Shown: positions 9,604-18,519, counted from the first letter of the stretch. The stretch: 64,000 nt of DNA from Microbacterium sp. EYE_78 (GCF_023149035.1 NZ_JAHXMY010000001.1:1178001-1242000), one strand, 5' to 3'. The notes: generated by a model not told the origin, from the sequence alone. Made by a program: numbers and translations.

Positions 9604-10467
9604 ATGCAGCGGGCGGACGGGTTCGAGCGGCAGCGGCTGAGCGTCGTGCCGCGCCCCGTCGTCGACGCGGCGCTCGCCAAGCCGGTCACCCGGCGGATGA
9701 TGGTGACGGATGCCGGCTACTTCCCGCGCGCGGCGGATCACGGCCGGCACCGTCCCGCGGGTGCGCCCGAGACGATCGTCATCATCTGCGTGTCAGGGGC
9801 TGGGTGGGTCGAGGCGGGTGGCCAACGGACGCGCGTGGGGTCGGCGACGGCGATCATCATCCCCGGCGGGATGCCGCACGCGTACGGTGCCGACGGCGAG
9901 GATCCCTGGACGATCTGGTGGTGCCACGTGCGCGGTTCGGACGTGCCGGAGCTGGTCGAGGCCGCGGGTGTGTCCGCGGACCGCGTGGTGCTGCCGCTGC
10001 GCGCCGTCGATCGGGCGACCGCGCTGCTCGACGAGATCTCGACCGCCCTGGCGCGCGACACCACACCCGCCCGGATGGTGGTGACGGCGGGCATCGCGTG
10101 GCGCCTGTTCACCCAGCTCGCCGTCGACCGGCTGCTGCCCGAGCACGGCACTCCCGTCGAGCGCGCGCTGCGCTACCTCGAGGAGCGCATCGACGGCACC
10201 GTCCATGTGGGAGAGCTCGCCGCGATGGTCGGGGTGTCGCCCTCGCACCTCGCCGCCCTGTTCCGCGATGCGACCGGCGGCGGGGTCATCGCGCACCACC
10301 TCGCACTGAAGATGGCGCACGCCCGGCACCTGCTCGATACGACCGACCTGCCTGTCGCGGAGGTCGCGCGCCGCGTCGGCATGGACGATGCGTTCTACTT
10401 CTCGCGGAGGTTCCGCGTCGCCCACGGGGTGTCGCCGACGGCGTACCGGGGGCAGCGGAAGGGGTGA
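9604..10467 (+). CDS. AraC-family transcriptional regulator with cupin sensor
   Basis: From the ATG preceded by AGGA at 7 nt spacing the protein has 287 residues. The N-terminal half has the AraC_binding beta-barrel: a motif IIPGGMPHAYGADGEDPWTI near 90-110 resembles sugar-responsive members. The C-terminal 100 residues carry two helix-turn-helix motifs (HVGELAAMVGVSPSHLAALF and VAEVARRVGMDDAFYFSRRF). An open frame extends far upstream but runs through the divergent gene and is not used. The 93-nt divergent gap to the DUF5107 operon suggests that it activates that operon in response to a sugar. Confidence 0.88.
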   Translation: MQRADGFERQRLSVVPRPVVDAALAKPVTRRMMVTDAGYFPRAADHGRHRPAGAPETIVIICVSGAGWVEAGGQRTRVGSATAIIIPGGMPHAYGADGEDPWTIWWCHVRGSDVPELVEAAGVSADRVVLPLRAVDRATALLDEISTALARDTTPARMVVTAGIAWRLFTQLAVDRLLPEHGTPVERALRYLEERIDGTVHVGELAAMVGVSPSHLAALFRDATGGGVIAHHLALKMAHARHLLDTTDLPVAEVARRVGMDDAFYFSRRFRVAHGVSPTAYRGQRKG

Positions 10468-10510
10468 GGGTGGCTGCGGCCGGTGCCGCGGCATCCACCC
10501 ACCGTTCGAG

Positions 10511-10584
10511 ATTGCAATGGATGCCGCGCGACACCCGGCGTCGCGGCGCCCGTGCCCGGCGTGTCGCACCCGATCCATTGCGAT
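10511..10584. repeat. Long imperfect hairpin between AraC regulator and GH35 gene
   Basis: Outer arms 10511-10522 and 10573-10584 pair with one mismatch (core CAATGGAT), and inner arms 10528-10534 and 10561-10567 pair perfectly (GCGACAC/GTGTCGC). The total span and arm layout resemble the family 1 hairpins, but the sequence is different. It may end transcription of the AraC gene. The remaining gap up to 10719 holds a possible -10 TAGGCT at 10684-10689 for the next gene. Confidence 0.6.
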
Positions 10585-10719
10585 CCGCAACGCGTCTGAC
10601 GCCCTGGCGCGGCGAGCATCGACATCGCCGACGGCATACCTGGACGATCCGATGGGCTCCCGTCCCGCCCGACGAAGGCTCCCTAGGCTCGAGGCATCCC
10701 CACCCCCGTTGGAGTCCCG

Positions 10720-12861
10720 ATGACGCGCGTCCACGCTCTGTCCGTCCCCACGCCCGCAGCAGCCGAGGGCACCGGCATCCGGCCCTCTGCAGGTGACGAC
10801 TCCGGCGTGGACGTCACGGCGCAGTCGGTCCGGCGGGCCGGCCGGCCGATCTTCCCGATCTCGGGCGAGATCCACTACTCCCGCATCCCTCGCGAGAGAT
10901 GGATGCCGGTGCTCACCGCCGCCCGCGCCGGCGGCCTCACCCACGTGTCGACCTACGTCCTCTGGAACCACCACGAGCCCGACCGCGGTCGCGCGGACTT
11001 CAGCGGCGGACTCGACGTGCGCGCCTTCCTCGAGACGGCGCGCGACGCCGGTCTCGGGCTCATCCTGCGCATCGGACCCTACGCCCATGCCGAGGCGCGA
11101 CACGGCGGCCTGCCCGACTGGCTCGTGGACTCCGGCCTGCCGCTGCGCACCAACGACCCCGCCTACCTCGCCGAGGTCGAGCGGTGGTACGCCCTGCTCG
11201 CGGAGCAGGTGCGCGGTATCCCCTTCTTCTCGATCCAGGTCGACAACGAGCTGTACGACGGCGCCGACCATCTCACGACCCTGCGCGAGATGGCGGAGGG
11301 GTTCGGCATGCGGTCGCCGATCTGGACCGCGACGGGCTGGGGCGGCGCCCAGCTGCCCGAGGGATGCCTGCCGGTCTACGGCGGGTACCCCGAGTCGTTC
11401 TGGGTCGACGCCGACGTCGAGCCCGACCTCCGCAGTCACGCGAACTTCTACCCGTCGCCCCGTCGCGACGACGACTCGATCGGCGCCGACCACCGTGACG
11501 GCGCCGCCGTCGCCGAGGCGGTGCGGCCGCCGCATCCGTTCACGACCTGCGAGCTCGGGTCGGGCATGACCTCCGCCTACCATCGGCGTCTCGACGTCCC
11601 CGCGGCGGACGTCGCCGCGATCGCGATGGCCAAGCTCGCCTCGGGCAGCGTCTGGCAGGGCTACTACATGTACGCCGACGGCCGGAACCCGCGCCGAGGC
11701 CTGCAGGAGTCCCACGCGGCGGACGGTCCGAACGACTTCCCCGAGATCGCCTACGACTTCGGCGCTCCGGTGCAGACCGACGGCGCCCCGCGGGCGAGCT
11801 GGGCGGCGCTGCGTCGGCAGCATCTGCTGCTCGAGCGATGGGGATCGGCGCTCGCAGCGATGCCCGCGACGTTCCCGGACGACGCCGTCGACGCCCCCGA
11901 CGTGACGGGGCTGCGATGGGCGGTCCGTTCCGACGGGGCGAGCGGGTTCGTGTTCGTCGTCAATCGGCATCCCGGGATCGACCTACCCGCCCACGACGGC
12001 GTGCGGTTCGAGATCGGCGAGACGGTCTTCCCCGGGGTCGACATCCCGTCCGGCGCGGTGTTCGCATGGCCCTTCGGGATGCCGCTCGGCGGCGTGAACC
12101 TGCACTGGCTCACCGCGCAGCCGGTGACCGAGGTGACGTGGCGCGATGCGCCGCTGCTGGTGGCGGCGGCGACCGCCGGCATCCCGCCGCAGCTCTCGGC
12201 CGACGCGGACGTCGTCGAGGTCGGGAGCTCCCGCGGACGGATGTGGGAGCTGGCGCGCGACGCCCGTGTCGTCGCACGGGTGCTCGCGCTCGATGAGGCG
12301 GACGCCGACGCCGTCGCGCTCGCCGGCGGGCGGCTGGTCTGGGCGCCGGGCGCTGTCGTGACGGACGATGGGGCGGTGACCTTCGCGGGGGATGCCGCGG
12401 CGGCACCCCGCGTGGAGGTGCTGCACGACGACGGATGGTCGGCGGTCGACGTCGCACTCGGACACGCGGCGGATGTCGCGGTGACGCTCGAACGCTCCGC
12501 CGGAGCGCCGCCGACCGGTGCTGAGCACGGTGGACGCGCGTCGATCCCGCGGGCGTGGGATGCCGCCGCGGTCGTGACGCTCGCAATCGAACCCGGTGAC
12601 GACCGCACCCTGCGCCTGGAGTGGACCGGCGATGTCGCGCGCGCCTGGGCGGGCGACCGTCTCGCCGCCGACGCGCTGTGGACCGGGCGACCCTGGCGGA
12701 TCCCCGCCGAGGCCCGGGGTGACGCCGCCGAGCTGCGCATCGAGATCCTGCCGGGTCCGCCGCACGGGGCCGTGCGGTTCCCGGCGCAGGAGCCGGTCGG
12801 CGCAGCCGTCACGCGCGCGGAGCTCGAGCCGAGCGCCAAGGCGACGATCCCGCGGCGCTGA
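10720..12861 (+). CDS. Beta-galactosidase, GH35 family
   Basis: The 713-residue cytosolic enzyme (no signal peptide) removes non-reducing beta-galactosyl residues, here probably from pectic galactan or galacto-oligosaccharides. The GH35 barrel is clear: SGEIHYSRIPRERW at 48-61, RIGPYAHAE at 117-125, acid/base Glu177 in SIQVDNEL and nucleophile Glu278 in TCELGSG. After about residue 400 the chain becomes beta-rich, as in the accessory domains of the family. GGAG lies 5 nt before the ATG. It stands alone between two hairpins, with the glycosidase pair upstream and a sugar-acid operon downstream. Confidence 0.88.
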   Translation: MTRVHALSVPTPAAAEGTGIRPSAGDDSGVDVTAQSVRRAGRPIFPISGEIHYSRIPRERWMPVLTAARAGGLTHVSTYVLWNHHEPDRGRADFSGGLDVRAFLETARDAGLGLILRIGPYAHAEARHGGLPDWLVDSGLPLRTNDPAYLAEVERWYALLAEQVRGIPFFSIQVDNELYDGADHLTTLREMAEGFGMRSPIWTATGWGGAQLPEGCLPVYGGYPESFWVDADVEPDLRSHANFYPSPRRDDDSIGADHRDGAAVAEAVRPPHPFTTCELGSGMTSAYHRRLDVPAADVAAIAMAKLASGSVWQGYYMYADGRNPRRGLQESHAADGPNDFPEIAYDFGAPVQTDGAPRASWAALRRQHLLLERWGSALAAMPATFPDDAVDAPDVTGLRWAVRSDGASGFVFVVNRHPGIDLPAHDGVRFEIGETVFPGVDIPSGAVFAWPFGMPLGGVNLHWLTAQPVTEVTWRDAPLLVAAATAGIPPQLSADADVVEVGSSRGRMWELARDARVVARVLALDEADADAVALAGGRLVWAPGAVVTDDGAVTFAGDAAAAPRVEVLHDDGWSAVDVALGHAADVAVTLERSAGAPPTGAEHGGRASIPRAWDAAAVVTLAIEPGDDRTLRLEWTGDVARAWAGDRLAADALWTGRPWRIPAEARGDAAELRIEILPGPPHGAVRFPAQEPVGAAVTRAELEPSAKATIPRR

Positions 12862-12898
12862 CACGCCCGCCCAGCCCCGGCATCCCGCCCCTCTGCAT

Positions 12899-12977
12899 CC
12901 ACATCATGTGCTCCGGACGAGATCACACGTCCCAGACGGTCGGCGACGTGTGTACTGGTTGCGAGCACACGATGTGG
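12899..12977. repeat. Long imperfect hairpin repeat, family 1 copy B
   Basis: Two arms of 33 nt (12899-12931 and 12945-12977) pair at their outer 15 positions with one mismatch and again at their inner 8 positions (CACACGTC with GACGTGTG), with an unpaired bulge between. The first 24 nt are identical to the inverted right arm of copy A at 4945-4968. It sits between convergent genes GH35 and serine hydrolase. I see nothing else in 12978-13098. Confidence 0.8.
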
Positions 12978-13098
12978 ACGGGGGATGCCGCAACCTGCCG
13001 CCGCGTCCTGCCCCCGCGCTGACGCGCCCGCGCCTGAGCGACGCGCGCCAGCGCGCCGGTTCGGGCCCGCCCGCCAGCGAGCCGCGCACGCCCTGCAC

Positions 13099-14070
13099 TC
13101 AGCGCGCGGAGACCACGGCGTTGTCGAGCGCGTCGAGGTCGACGCCGTCGCGCGGGGCGCGGGCGGTGAGGAGCACCCAGGCGATGCCCGCGGTCGGGTG
13201 CACCCAGAACTCGGTGCCGGCCCATCCGCCGTGCCCGTAGACGTCGCGGTCGATGAGGCCGGGTGCGCGCGACCGCAGGTTCCAGGCGAAGCCCCAGTCC
13301 TGGCCGCGCTCGGCCGGGTACGGCTCGAGGCGGGGGATGTCGCCCGTGAGCGGGCGCCGCATCATCGCGAGTGTCGCCGGACGCAGGATGCCGTCCGTGC
13401 CGCCGCGCTCGATGCGCAGGAGTTCGGTGCCGAGCCGCAGCAGGTCCTCCGCCCGTCCCGCCAGGCCCGCGCCGGGATGCCGCAGCGCGACGAAGCGCTC
13501 CATGTCGAGGCCGGCCTCGGCGGCGCCCTCGACCTCCACCGTGCCCTCGTGATCGAGGCTGAGGCCGTCGGCCCCGATCTCGTTCGCCCACTCGGCGACC
13601 GCGTCGTCCCACCCGCGCCCCGTCGCGTGCTCGAGCAGTGCCGCGATGCCCTCGAACGCGATCGACGAATAGCGCGACACGGTGCCGGCGGTGAAGTCGC
13701 GGCCGGCGGTGATCAGTTCGGTCCGCAGCGGACGCGGGGTGTCGAGCGCCGGCTCCGAGATCCCCGACGTGTGCGACACGAGGTGGCGCAGCCGGACGGT
13801 GTCGTCGCGGTCGCGCCCGAACTCGGGCAGCGCATCGCGCAGCGGCGTCTCGGGCGTCAGCAGCCCCCGCTCGACCGCGCGGGCCGCGGCGAGGCCGACG
13901 AGCGGCTTGGTGATCGAGAAGAGGGGGAAGCGAGCCGCGGCATCCGTCCCGACGGCGTCGAGCGCCACGGTCCCGTCCGCCGTCGCGATGCCGAGGACGC
14001 CGGAGGGCAGGCGCCCTTCGGCGACGTGCCCGCGCACGAGGTCGAACGCGGCGGTGAAGGAGGCGGTCAT
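13099..14070 (-). CDS. Serine hydrolase, beta-lactamase/esterase fold (class C-like)
   Basis: The 323-residue protein has the three active-site elements of the serine beta-lactamase/DD-peptidase/esterase fold: SITK at 52-55, YSS at 133-135 and an HGG box near 280. It lacks a signal peptide, so cytosolic esterase action is more likely than cell-wall or beta-lactam chemistry. The start codon overlaps the preceding stop by one base (TGATG). It is the last gene of a four-gene operon with an oxidoreductase, an epimerase/dehydrogenase and an enolase-family enzyme. In that context removal of acyl groups from pectic sugars or opening of a lactone are possible jobs; both are inference. Confidence 0.8.
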   Translation of the reverse strand: MTASFTAAFDLVRGHVAEGRLPSGVLGIATADGTVALDAVGTDAAARFPLFSITKPLVGLAAARAVERGLLTPETPLRDALPEFGRDRDDTVRLRHLVSHTSGISEPALDTPRPLRTELITAGRDFTAGTVSRYSSIAFEGIAALLEHATGRGWDDAVAEWANEIGADGLSLDHEGTVEVEGAAEAGLDMERFVALRHPGAGLAGRAEDLLRLGTELLRIERGGTDGILRPATLAMMRRPLTGDIPRLEPYPAERGQDWGFAWNLRSRAPGLIDRDVYGHGGWAGTEFWVHPTAGIAWVLLTARAPRDGVDLDALDNAVVSAR

Positions 14071-15158
14071 CAGTGTCCTTCCGAGTCGGTGAAGCGCAGG
14101 CCGAGCCCTTCGTGGGGGACCTCGACCAGTCTCCCCTCCGCGATCGCGACGGGGGAGGCGTCGTGCAGCGCGCCGAGCGCGCCGAACCCGGCATCCTCGA
14201 CGTCTTCGACCATCGTCTCCTGCGGCAGGGTCAGGGCCAGCTGCCCCGACAGCTCCGGGAGGAGATGGGGATGCATCGCGACGCCGGCCGCGTGTGCGTC
14301 GGCGGCGATGGCGAGGAACGGGGTGATCCCGCCGACCCGGATGACGTTCGGCTGCACGACCTGCGCCGCCCCGCCCCGGATGACGTCGTCGAAGCGATAG
14401 CGCGTGTGCAGGTTCTCGCCGACGGCGATCGGCACCGCCGACGATCCGCGCAGGCGTCGCGCGAGCTCGATGTGCCCCGCCAGGTCGTCGGCGCGCAGCG
14501 GCTCCTCGATCCAGGCGATGTCGAAGGCTGCGAGCGCGTCGATCGCATCGGCCGCGCGGTCGAGCGTCCAGCGCTGGTTCGCGTCGACCATGAGGGCGCG
14601 GTCCGGCCCGATGACCTCGCGCACCGCGGCGACGCGCACCAGGTCGCGCGAGAGGTCGGGGCTGCCGACCTTCATCTTGATCGCGTCCATCCCCGCGGCC
14701 ACCCACCGATGCGCCTGCTCGACCAGCTCGTCGAGGCCGTAGTGGAGGTTCACCCCGCTGCCGTACACGCGCACTTGCTCGCGTCGTCTGCCCAGAAGGG
14801 TGGAAACGGATGCCGCGTCCGCCCGCGCCGCCGCATCCCACAGCGCCAGGTCGACCCCCGCCATGGCGATCGTCGTCAGGCCACCGCCGCCCGCCTCGTG
14901 CAGATGCCGCCACAGGTCCGGCCAGAGTTCGGCGGCGTCGGCGGGGCGGCCGACCGCGAAGTCCGCGATGTCGTGCTGCAGGAGCGCCAGCACAGCGTCC
15001 GCGCCGATCTGCGGCGTCCACGAGAACCCCCAACCGCGCACGCCGTCGGATCGCGTCACCTCGGTCGCGATGACGCCGACGGAGGTGACATCGGCGCCCC
15101 ACGGCCGCGTCAGCGGCACGCGCAGGAGTCGTGCCTCGAGGCGGGCGATCACGATCAT
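14070..15158 (-). CDS. Enolase-superfamily acid-sugar dehydratase (mandelate racemase group)
   Basis: The 362-residue enzyme shows the mandelate-racemase layout: a KMK pair at 161-163, metal ligands Asp192 (VDANQRW), Glu218/219 (WIEEPL) and Glu248 (VGENLH), and a histidine pair at 296-298 (HPHLLPE). This set abstracts the alpha proton of a sugar acid, typically giving a 2-keto-3-deoxy acid. It is coupled by overlapping start and stop codons to an epimerase/dehydrogenase upstream and a serine hydrolase downstream. A pathway from an aldose or uronate through an aldonate or aldarate to a keto-deoxy acid fits; the exact sugar is unresolved. No matching keto-deoxy kinase or aldolase is in this operon. 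Confidence 0.82.
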   Translation of the reverse strand: MIVIARLEARLLRVPLTRPWGADVTSVGVIATEVTRSDGVRGWGFSWTPQIGADAVLALLQHDIADFAVGRPADAAELWPDLWRHLHEAGGGGLTTIAMAGVDLALWDAAARADAASVSTLLGRRREQVRVYGSGVNLHYGLDELVEQAHRWVAAGMDAIKMKVGSPDLSRDLVRVAAVREVIGPDRALMVDANQRWTLDRAADAIDALAAFDIAWIEEPLRADDLAGHIELARRLRGSSAVPIAVGENLHTRYRFDDVIRGGAAQVVQPNVIRVGGITPFLAIAADAHAAGVAMHPHLLPELSGQLALTLPQETMVEDVEDAGFGALGALHDASPVAIAEGRLVEVPHEGLGLRFTDSEGH

Positions 15159-16078
15159 GGCAGCTGCCTCGCACCGGTCGGGGCCGCGGCGAGCTCGGTG
15201 CGCCAGCGCCGGCTCGGCCGCCATCCGAGGACGCGCGCCGCCTTCGCGCTCGAGAAGGCCGGTGCGGTGCCGGTGAGGCCCGACGCCAGGTCGTCCGCGC
15301 CCGGGACGAATCGCGGCAGCAGGTCGGCGAGCGGGGCCTCGGCCAGCGCGTCGTCGGCTCCGACGAAGAACACCTCGGCGTTGGGGATCTCGGGCAGGGC
15401 CTCGAGCAGGCGATCGGCGAACGATGCGACGTCTCGCGCATCGACGTAGTTGAACAGCGACGGCGCCGCGAGCGCCGGATCCGCGAGCCGTTCGGCGACG
15501 GTGTGGCCCTGCTGGGTGGGTGCCCCGCCCCACTCCTCGGGCGCGATGACGAAGCAGGGGCGGAAGCTCGCGTACCGCACGTCGTCGCCGGTGCGGCGGT
15601 GCAGCATCGCGACGGTCTGCTCGATCAGCAGCTTCGAGAGCGCATACGCGTTCCACGGCCTCGTCGGCGAATCTTCGTCGAGGGGCAGCGCGTCCGGCAG
15701 CCAGCCGGACGGATTGCCGTAGCCGAGGACGGTCGGGCTGGATGCCGCGACGATCCGCGTCATGCCGGCGTCGACCGCTCCGCCCAGCACCGAGACGGCC
15801 AGCGCCGCGTTCGTGCGCATGATGACGTCCTCGGGCGCGCTGAAGGGGACGGCGATGGCGGCGAGGTGGATGAGCGCATCGGCCCGCGCGGACGCGAGCG
15901 CGGCGGCCGTGGCATCCGCGTCGGTCAGATCGATCGCCACCTGCTCGACCCCGTCGACGTCGAGGGCTGCGGTGCGCACGCGATCGAGTGAGACGACCTC
16001 GTGGCCCGCTGCGGCGAGACCCGCGACGAGGTTGCGACCCAGCCGGCCGGAGCCGCCGGTGACGACGACGCGGCTCAC
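15155..16078 (-). CDS. NAD-dependent epimerase/dehydratase (extended SDR)
   Basis: The start is a GTG whose last bases form part of the preceding stop (GTGA), giving 307 residues. The N-terminus VVVTGGSGRLGRN (GxxGxxG) binds NAD, and the catalytic YALSK lies at 145-149. The C-terminal half has the substrate domain of extended SDRs. In a sugar-acid operon it may act as an aldose or uronate dehydrogenase or a C4 epimerase. Both neighbours overlap it by 4 nt, so expression is tightly coupled. The substrate cannot be read from sequence. Confidence 0.8.
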   Translation of the reverse strand: MSRVVVTGGSGRLGRNLVAGLAAAGHEVVSLDRVRTAALDVDGVEQVAIDLTDADATAAALASARADALIHLAAIAVPFSAPEDVIMRTNAALAVSVLGGAVDAGMTRIVAASSPTVLGYGNPSGWLPDALPLDEDSPTRPWNAYALSKLLIEQTVAMLHRRTGDDVRYASFRPCFVIAPEEWGGAPTQQGHTVAERLADPALAAPSLFNYVDARDVASFADRLLEALPEIPNAEVFFVGADDALAEAPLADLLPRFVPGADDLASGLTGTAPAFSSAKAARVLGWRPSRRWRTELAAAPTGARQLP

Positions 16079-17409
16079 CCGTGGTCCGCCAGCAGCTGCA
16101 CCCCGAGGTCGGCGACGCGGATCGGCGTCCCGGTCTCGAGCGAGCGGTTGCCCGCGATGCCGACGGCGATCGAGCGCACGCCGTCGGTCCAGTCCGCGGG
16201 ACGGCCGAGCGGATCGTCGACGGGGCCGGCGAAGACGTCTTCGAGCAGCAGCACGTCGCCGCCGCCGTGCGCCTCGCCGCCGCCTTCGATCGGCACCTCG
16301 ACCGCTTCGGACCAGTGGCGCTGCAGGATGAGCCGCTCTCCGACGGGGCGGAGCGACGACGCGTCGCCGGCGTCGGTCGCGCTCGGGTCGACGACGGGGT
16401 GGAGGCCGTCGCCGACGAGGACAGCGCCACGCTCGATGACCTCGAGCTCGGCGCGACCCTCGGTCCCGTTGACGGCGACGCGGTAGCCCTCCCAGGGAGC
16501 GTGCGCATTGAGCGAGTACGAGAGGGTGGCGCCGCCGTCGTAGTCGACGACGAGCGCGAGGTTGTCCTCGATCGAGATGCCGGCACCGAATACATCCCGG
16601 TCGCGCAGGTAGCCGTCGTGCGACTCGGCCTGCAGGTACAGCGCCTCGAGGCGCGCGTCGCCGCGCAGGTCGAGCTCGAAGGGATCGCGCTCGCCGTCGT
16701 GCGTCCCGCGGGCGGGGCGCTCGCCGAGGCTCCGCGCGGCGGCGTTCTCGGCTCCATAGAAACGCAGGCCGCCGGAGGCGAAGACGCGGCGCGGTCGCTG
16801 CCCGATCCACCAGTTGACGAGGTCGAAGTGGTGGCTGGACTTGTGGACGAGCAGACCGCCGGAGTGCTCCTTCTCGCGGTGCCAGCGACGGAAGTAGTCC
16901 GCGCCGTGCTGCGTGTCGAGCATCCAGGAGAAGTCGATCGAAGTGACCTGACCGATGCGTCCGTCGCGGATGACCTGGCGGAGGGTGCTGTTGCGCGGTG
17001 CGTAGCGGTAGTTGAACGTAAGGACGACCCGGCGCCCCGTCTCGGCGACGGCCTGCTCGATCGCGGCCGCGCGCTCCGCGTCGATGGTCAGGGGCTTCTC
17101 GACGACGACGTCGGCGCCGGCGCGGAGCGCGCGCACGATCATCTCGGCGTGGGTGTCGTCGCGCGAGCAGATGATGACGCGGTCGACGTCGTGGTCGCCG
17201 ATCAGTCGCTCGAGGTCGTCAGGTCCGCCGACAGCGGGGCGATCGGCGCCTCGCGAGACGGCGAGATCGACGTAGACGGCTGCCCGCACGGGGTTCGGCT
17301 CGCAGACCGCGACCAGCTCGGCGCGGCCGGCGTAGGTCGTCGTGATGGCGTCGACGTACATCTGGGCACGATGTCCGGCGCCCACGAGGGCGTAGCGGGT
17401 GCGCGACAT
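16075..17409 (-). CDS. Gfo/Idh/MocA-family oxidoreductase
   Basis: The 444-residue protein has an N-terminal Rossmann fold (YALVGAGHRAQMYV, GAGxR) and the family's VVEKPL motif near residue 104, followed by the alpha/beta substrate domain. It is longer than the usual 330-390 residues, with extra loops in the C-terminal half. GAAGGAG lies 5 nt before the ATG. It is first in a four-gene operon headed by a LacI-type operator, and is directly downstream of the LacI gene. The likely reaction is NAD(P)-dependent oxidation or reduction of a sugar or sugar derivative. Confidence 0.85.
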   Translation of the reverse strand: MSRTRYALVGAGHRAQMYVDAITTTYAGRAELVAVCEPNPVRAAVYVDLAVSRGADRPAVGGPDDLERLIGDHDVDRVIICSRDDTHAEMIVRALRAGADVVVEKPLTIDAERAAAIEQAVAETGRRVVLTFNYRYAPRNSTLRQVIRDGRIGQVTSIDFSWMLDTQHGADYFRRWHREKEHSGGLLVHKSSHHFDLVNWWIGQRPRRVFASGGLRFYGAENAAARSLGERPARGTHDGERDPFELDLRGDARLEALYLQAESHDGYLRDRDVFGAGISIEDNLALVVDYDGGATLSYSLNAHAPWEGYRVAVNGTEGRAELEVIERGAVLVGDGLHPVVDPSATDAGDASSLRPVGERLILQRHWSEAVEVPIEGGGEAHGGGDVLLLEDVFAGPVDDPLGRPADWTDGVRSIAVGIAGNRSLETGTPIRVADLGVQLLADHG

Positions 17410-17421
17410 AGAGCTCCTTCA

Positions 17422-17435
17422 GGAAACGTTTTCTC
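17422..17435. promoter_or_regulatory. LacI-family operator of the sugar-acid operon
   Basis: GGAAACGTTTTCTC surrounds a perfect AAACGTTT core and lies 13 nt before the oxidoreductase start. On the minus strand a GATACT -10-like box stands a few bases upstream. The same core occurs at 18506 and 23754. Confidence 0.7.
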
Positions 17436-17474
17436 GGTGCGGGCAGAGTATCACGGGGCGTCGTCGCGCCGGGG

Positions 17475-18473
17475 TCAGGCGGGAGCCGTCCCGGTGCTGC
17501 TGCGCACGACGACCGCCGGCTCGCGCACCACCGAGGCCGGGGCATCCGATCCGTCCAGCAGTGCCGTCATCGCCCCCCAGGCATCGCCGCCGAGCTCGAG
17601 GGCGGGCACGGCGACCGTCGTCAGCGAGGGTGTCGCGAAGCGCGCGTAGGGGATGTCGTCGAAGCCGGCGATCGAGAGGTCGCGGGGGATCGAAAGGCCC
17701 CGCTCGAGCGCCGCCGACAGCAGGCCGAGCGCGACGAGGTCGTTGAAGCCGAGTGCCGCGGTCACGGATGCCGCGAGCACGGCATCGAGCGCAGCCGCGC
17801 CGCTGTCGACGTCGACGCCGGCGGTGATCTCGACGACCTCGACATCGGGACGCCCGTCGAGCACGCGGTCGATCGCGCGGCGGCGGGCCGCGCCGGAGGC
17901 GCTCGCGACGGTCCCCGACAGGTAGGCGATCCGGCGGTGGCCGAGCTCGAGCAGATGGGAGAGCAGCTGGTGCATCCCGACCTCGTAGTCCGCGGCCACC
18001 GTGGGAGCCGCGACCTGGGCCGGCCGGTTCACGACGACGACCGGAGCGAGTGCGGGGAGCAGGCCGTCGAGCTCGGCCTGCGGCATCCGCGGCGCGCACA
18101 GGATGACCCCGTCCGTGCGCCGACGTGTCGCGCTGGCGATCGCGGCCTCGTCGGCGACGTGTTCTGCGGAATCGGCGACGAGGACGTGGAAGCCGTCGGC
18201 GGCGGCCGCCGCCGAGATGCCGCGGAGCACGGTCTGGAAGGTGGGGTTGCCGAGATCGGGGACCACGACGGCCACCGTCTGGGTGCGGCCGAGCACGAGC
18301 GAGCGAGCGACGGGATTCGCGGTGTACCCGAGCTCCGCGGCGATGATGCGCACGCGCTCCGCCAGCGCGGGATCCACCGTCGGGTTGCCGTTCATGACGC
18401 GCGAGACTGTCGACAGCGACACCTCTGCGCGGCGCGCGACCTCGGTGATCGTCGTGCGGGTGGACTTCGCCAT
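17475..18473 (-). CDS. LacI-family transcriptional repressor
   Basis: The 332-residue protein starts with the LacI headpiece (TITEVARRAEVSLSTVSRVMNG, here cited as residues 8-29), a hinge helix region (NPVARSLVLGRT) and a periplasmic-binding-like sensor domain that ends with IAGFDDIPYARF. GGAAGGAG lies 6 nt before the chosen ATG; another ATG nine codons upstream lacks a ribosome site. The 65-nt gap to the downstream operon and the 87-nt gap to the divergent M24-like gene each hold an AAACGTTT-centred palindrome, so it probably represses both and itself. The inducer is unknown. Confidence 0.9.
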   Translation of the reverse strand: MAKSTRTTITEVARRAEVSLSTVSRVMNGNPTVDPALAERVRIIAAELGYTANPVARSLVLGRTQTVAVVVPDLGNPTFQTVLRGISAAAAADGFHVLVADSAEHVADEAAIASATRRRTDGVILCAPRMPQAELDGLLPALAPVVVVNRPAQVAAPTVAADYEVGMHQLLSHLLELGHRRIAYLSGTVASASGAARRRAIDRVLDGRPDVEVVEITAGVDVDSGAAALDAVLAASVTAALGFNDLVALGLLSAALERGLSIPRDLSIAGFDDIPYARFATPSLTTVAVPALELGGDAWGAMTALLDGSDAPASVVREPAVVVRSSTGTAPA

Positions 18474-18505
18474 GGCGTCTCCTTCCGAGGCATCCGACAT
18501 ACTAC

Positions 18506-18519
18506 GAGAAAACGTTTCG
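18506..18519. promoter_or_regulatory. LacI-family operator in the divergent lacI / M24-like gap
   Basis: GAGAAAACGTTTCG contains the perfect AAACGTTT core. It lies between the start codons of the repressor (18473, minus) and the M24-like gene (18561, plus), so it can control both. Confidence 0.7.

Noticed and set aside
4890..12977. Family 1 hairpins as terminal repeats of one transposon spanning 4890-12977
   Set aside because: The enclosed genes are ordinary sugar genes, no transposase is present, and each site is itself a hairpin with two arms.
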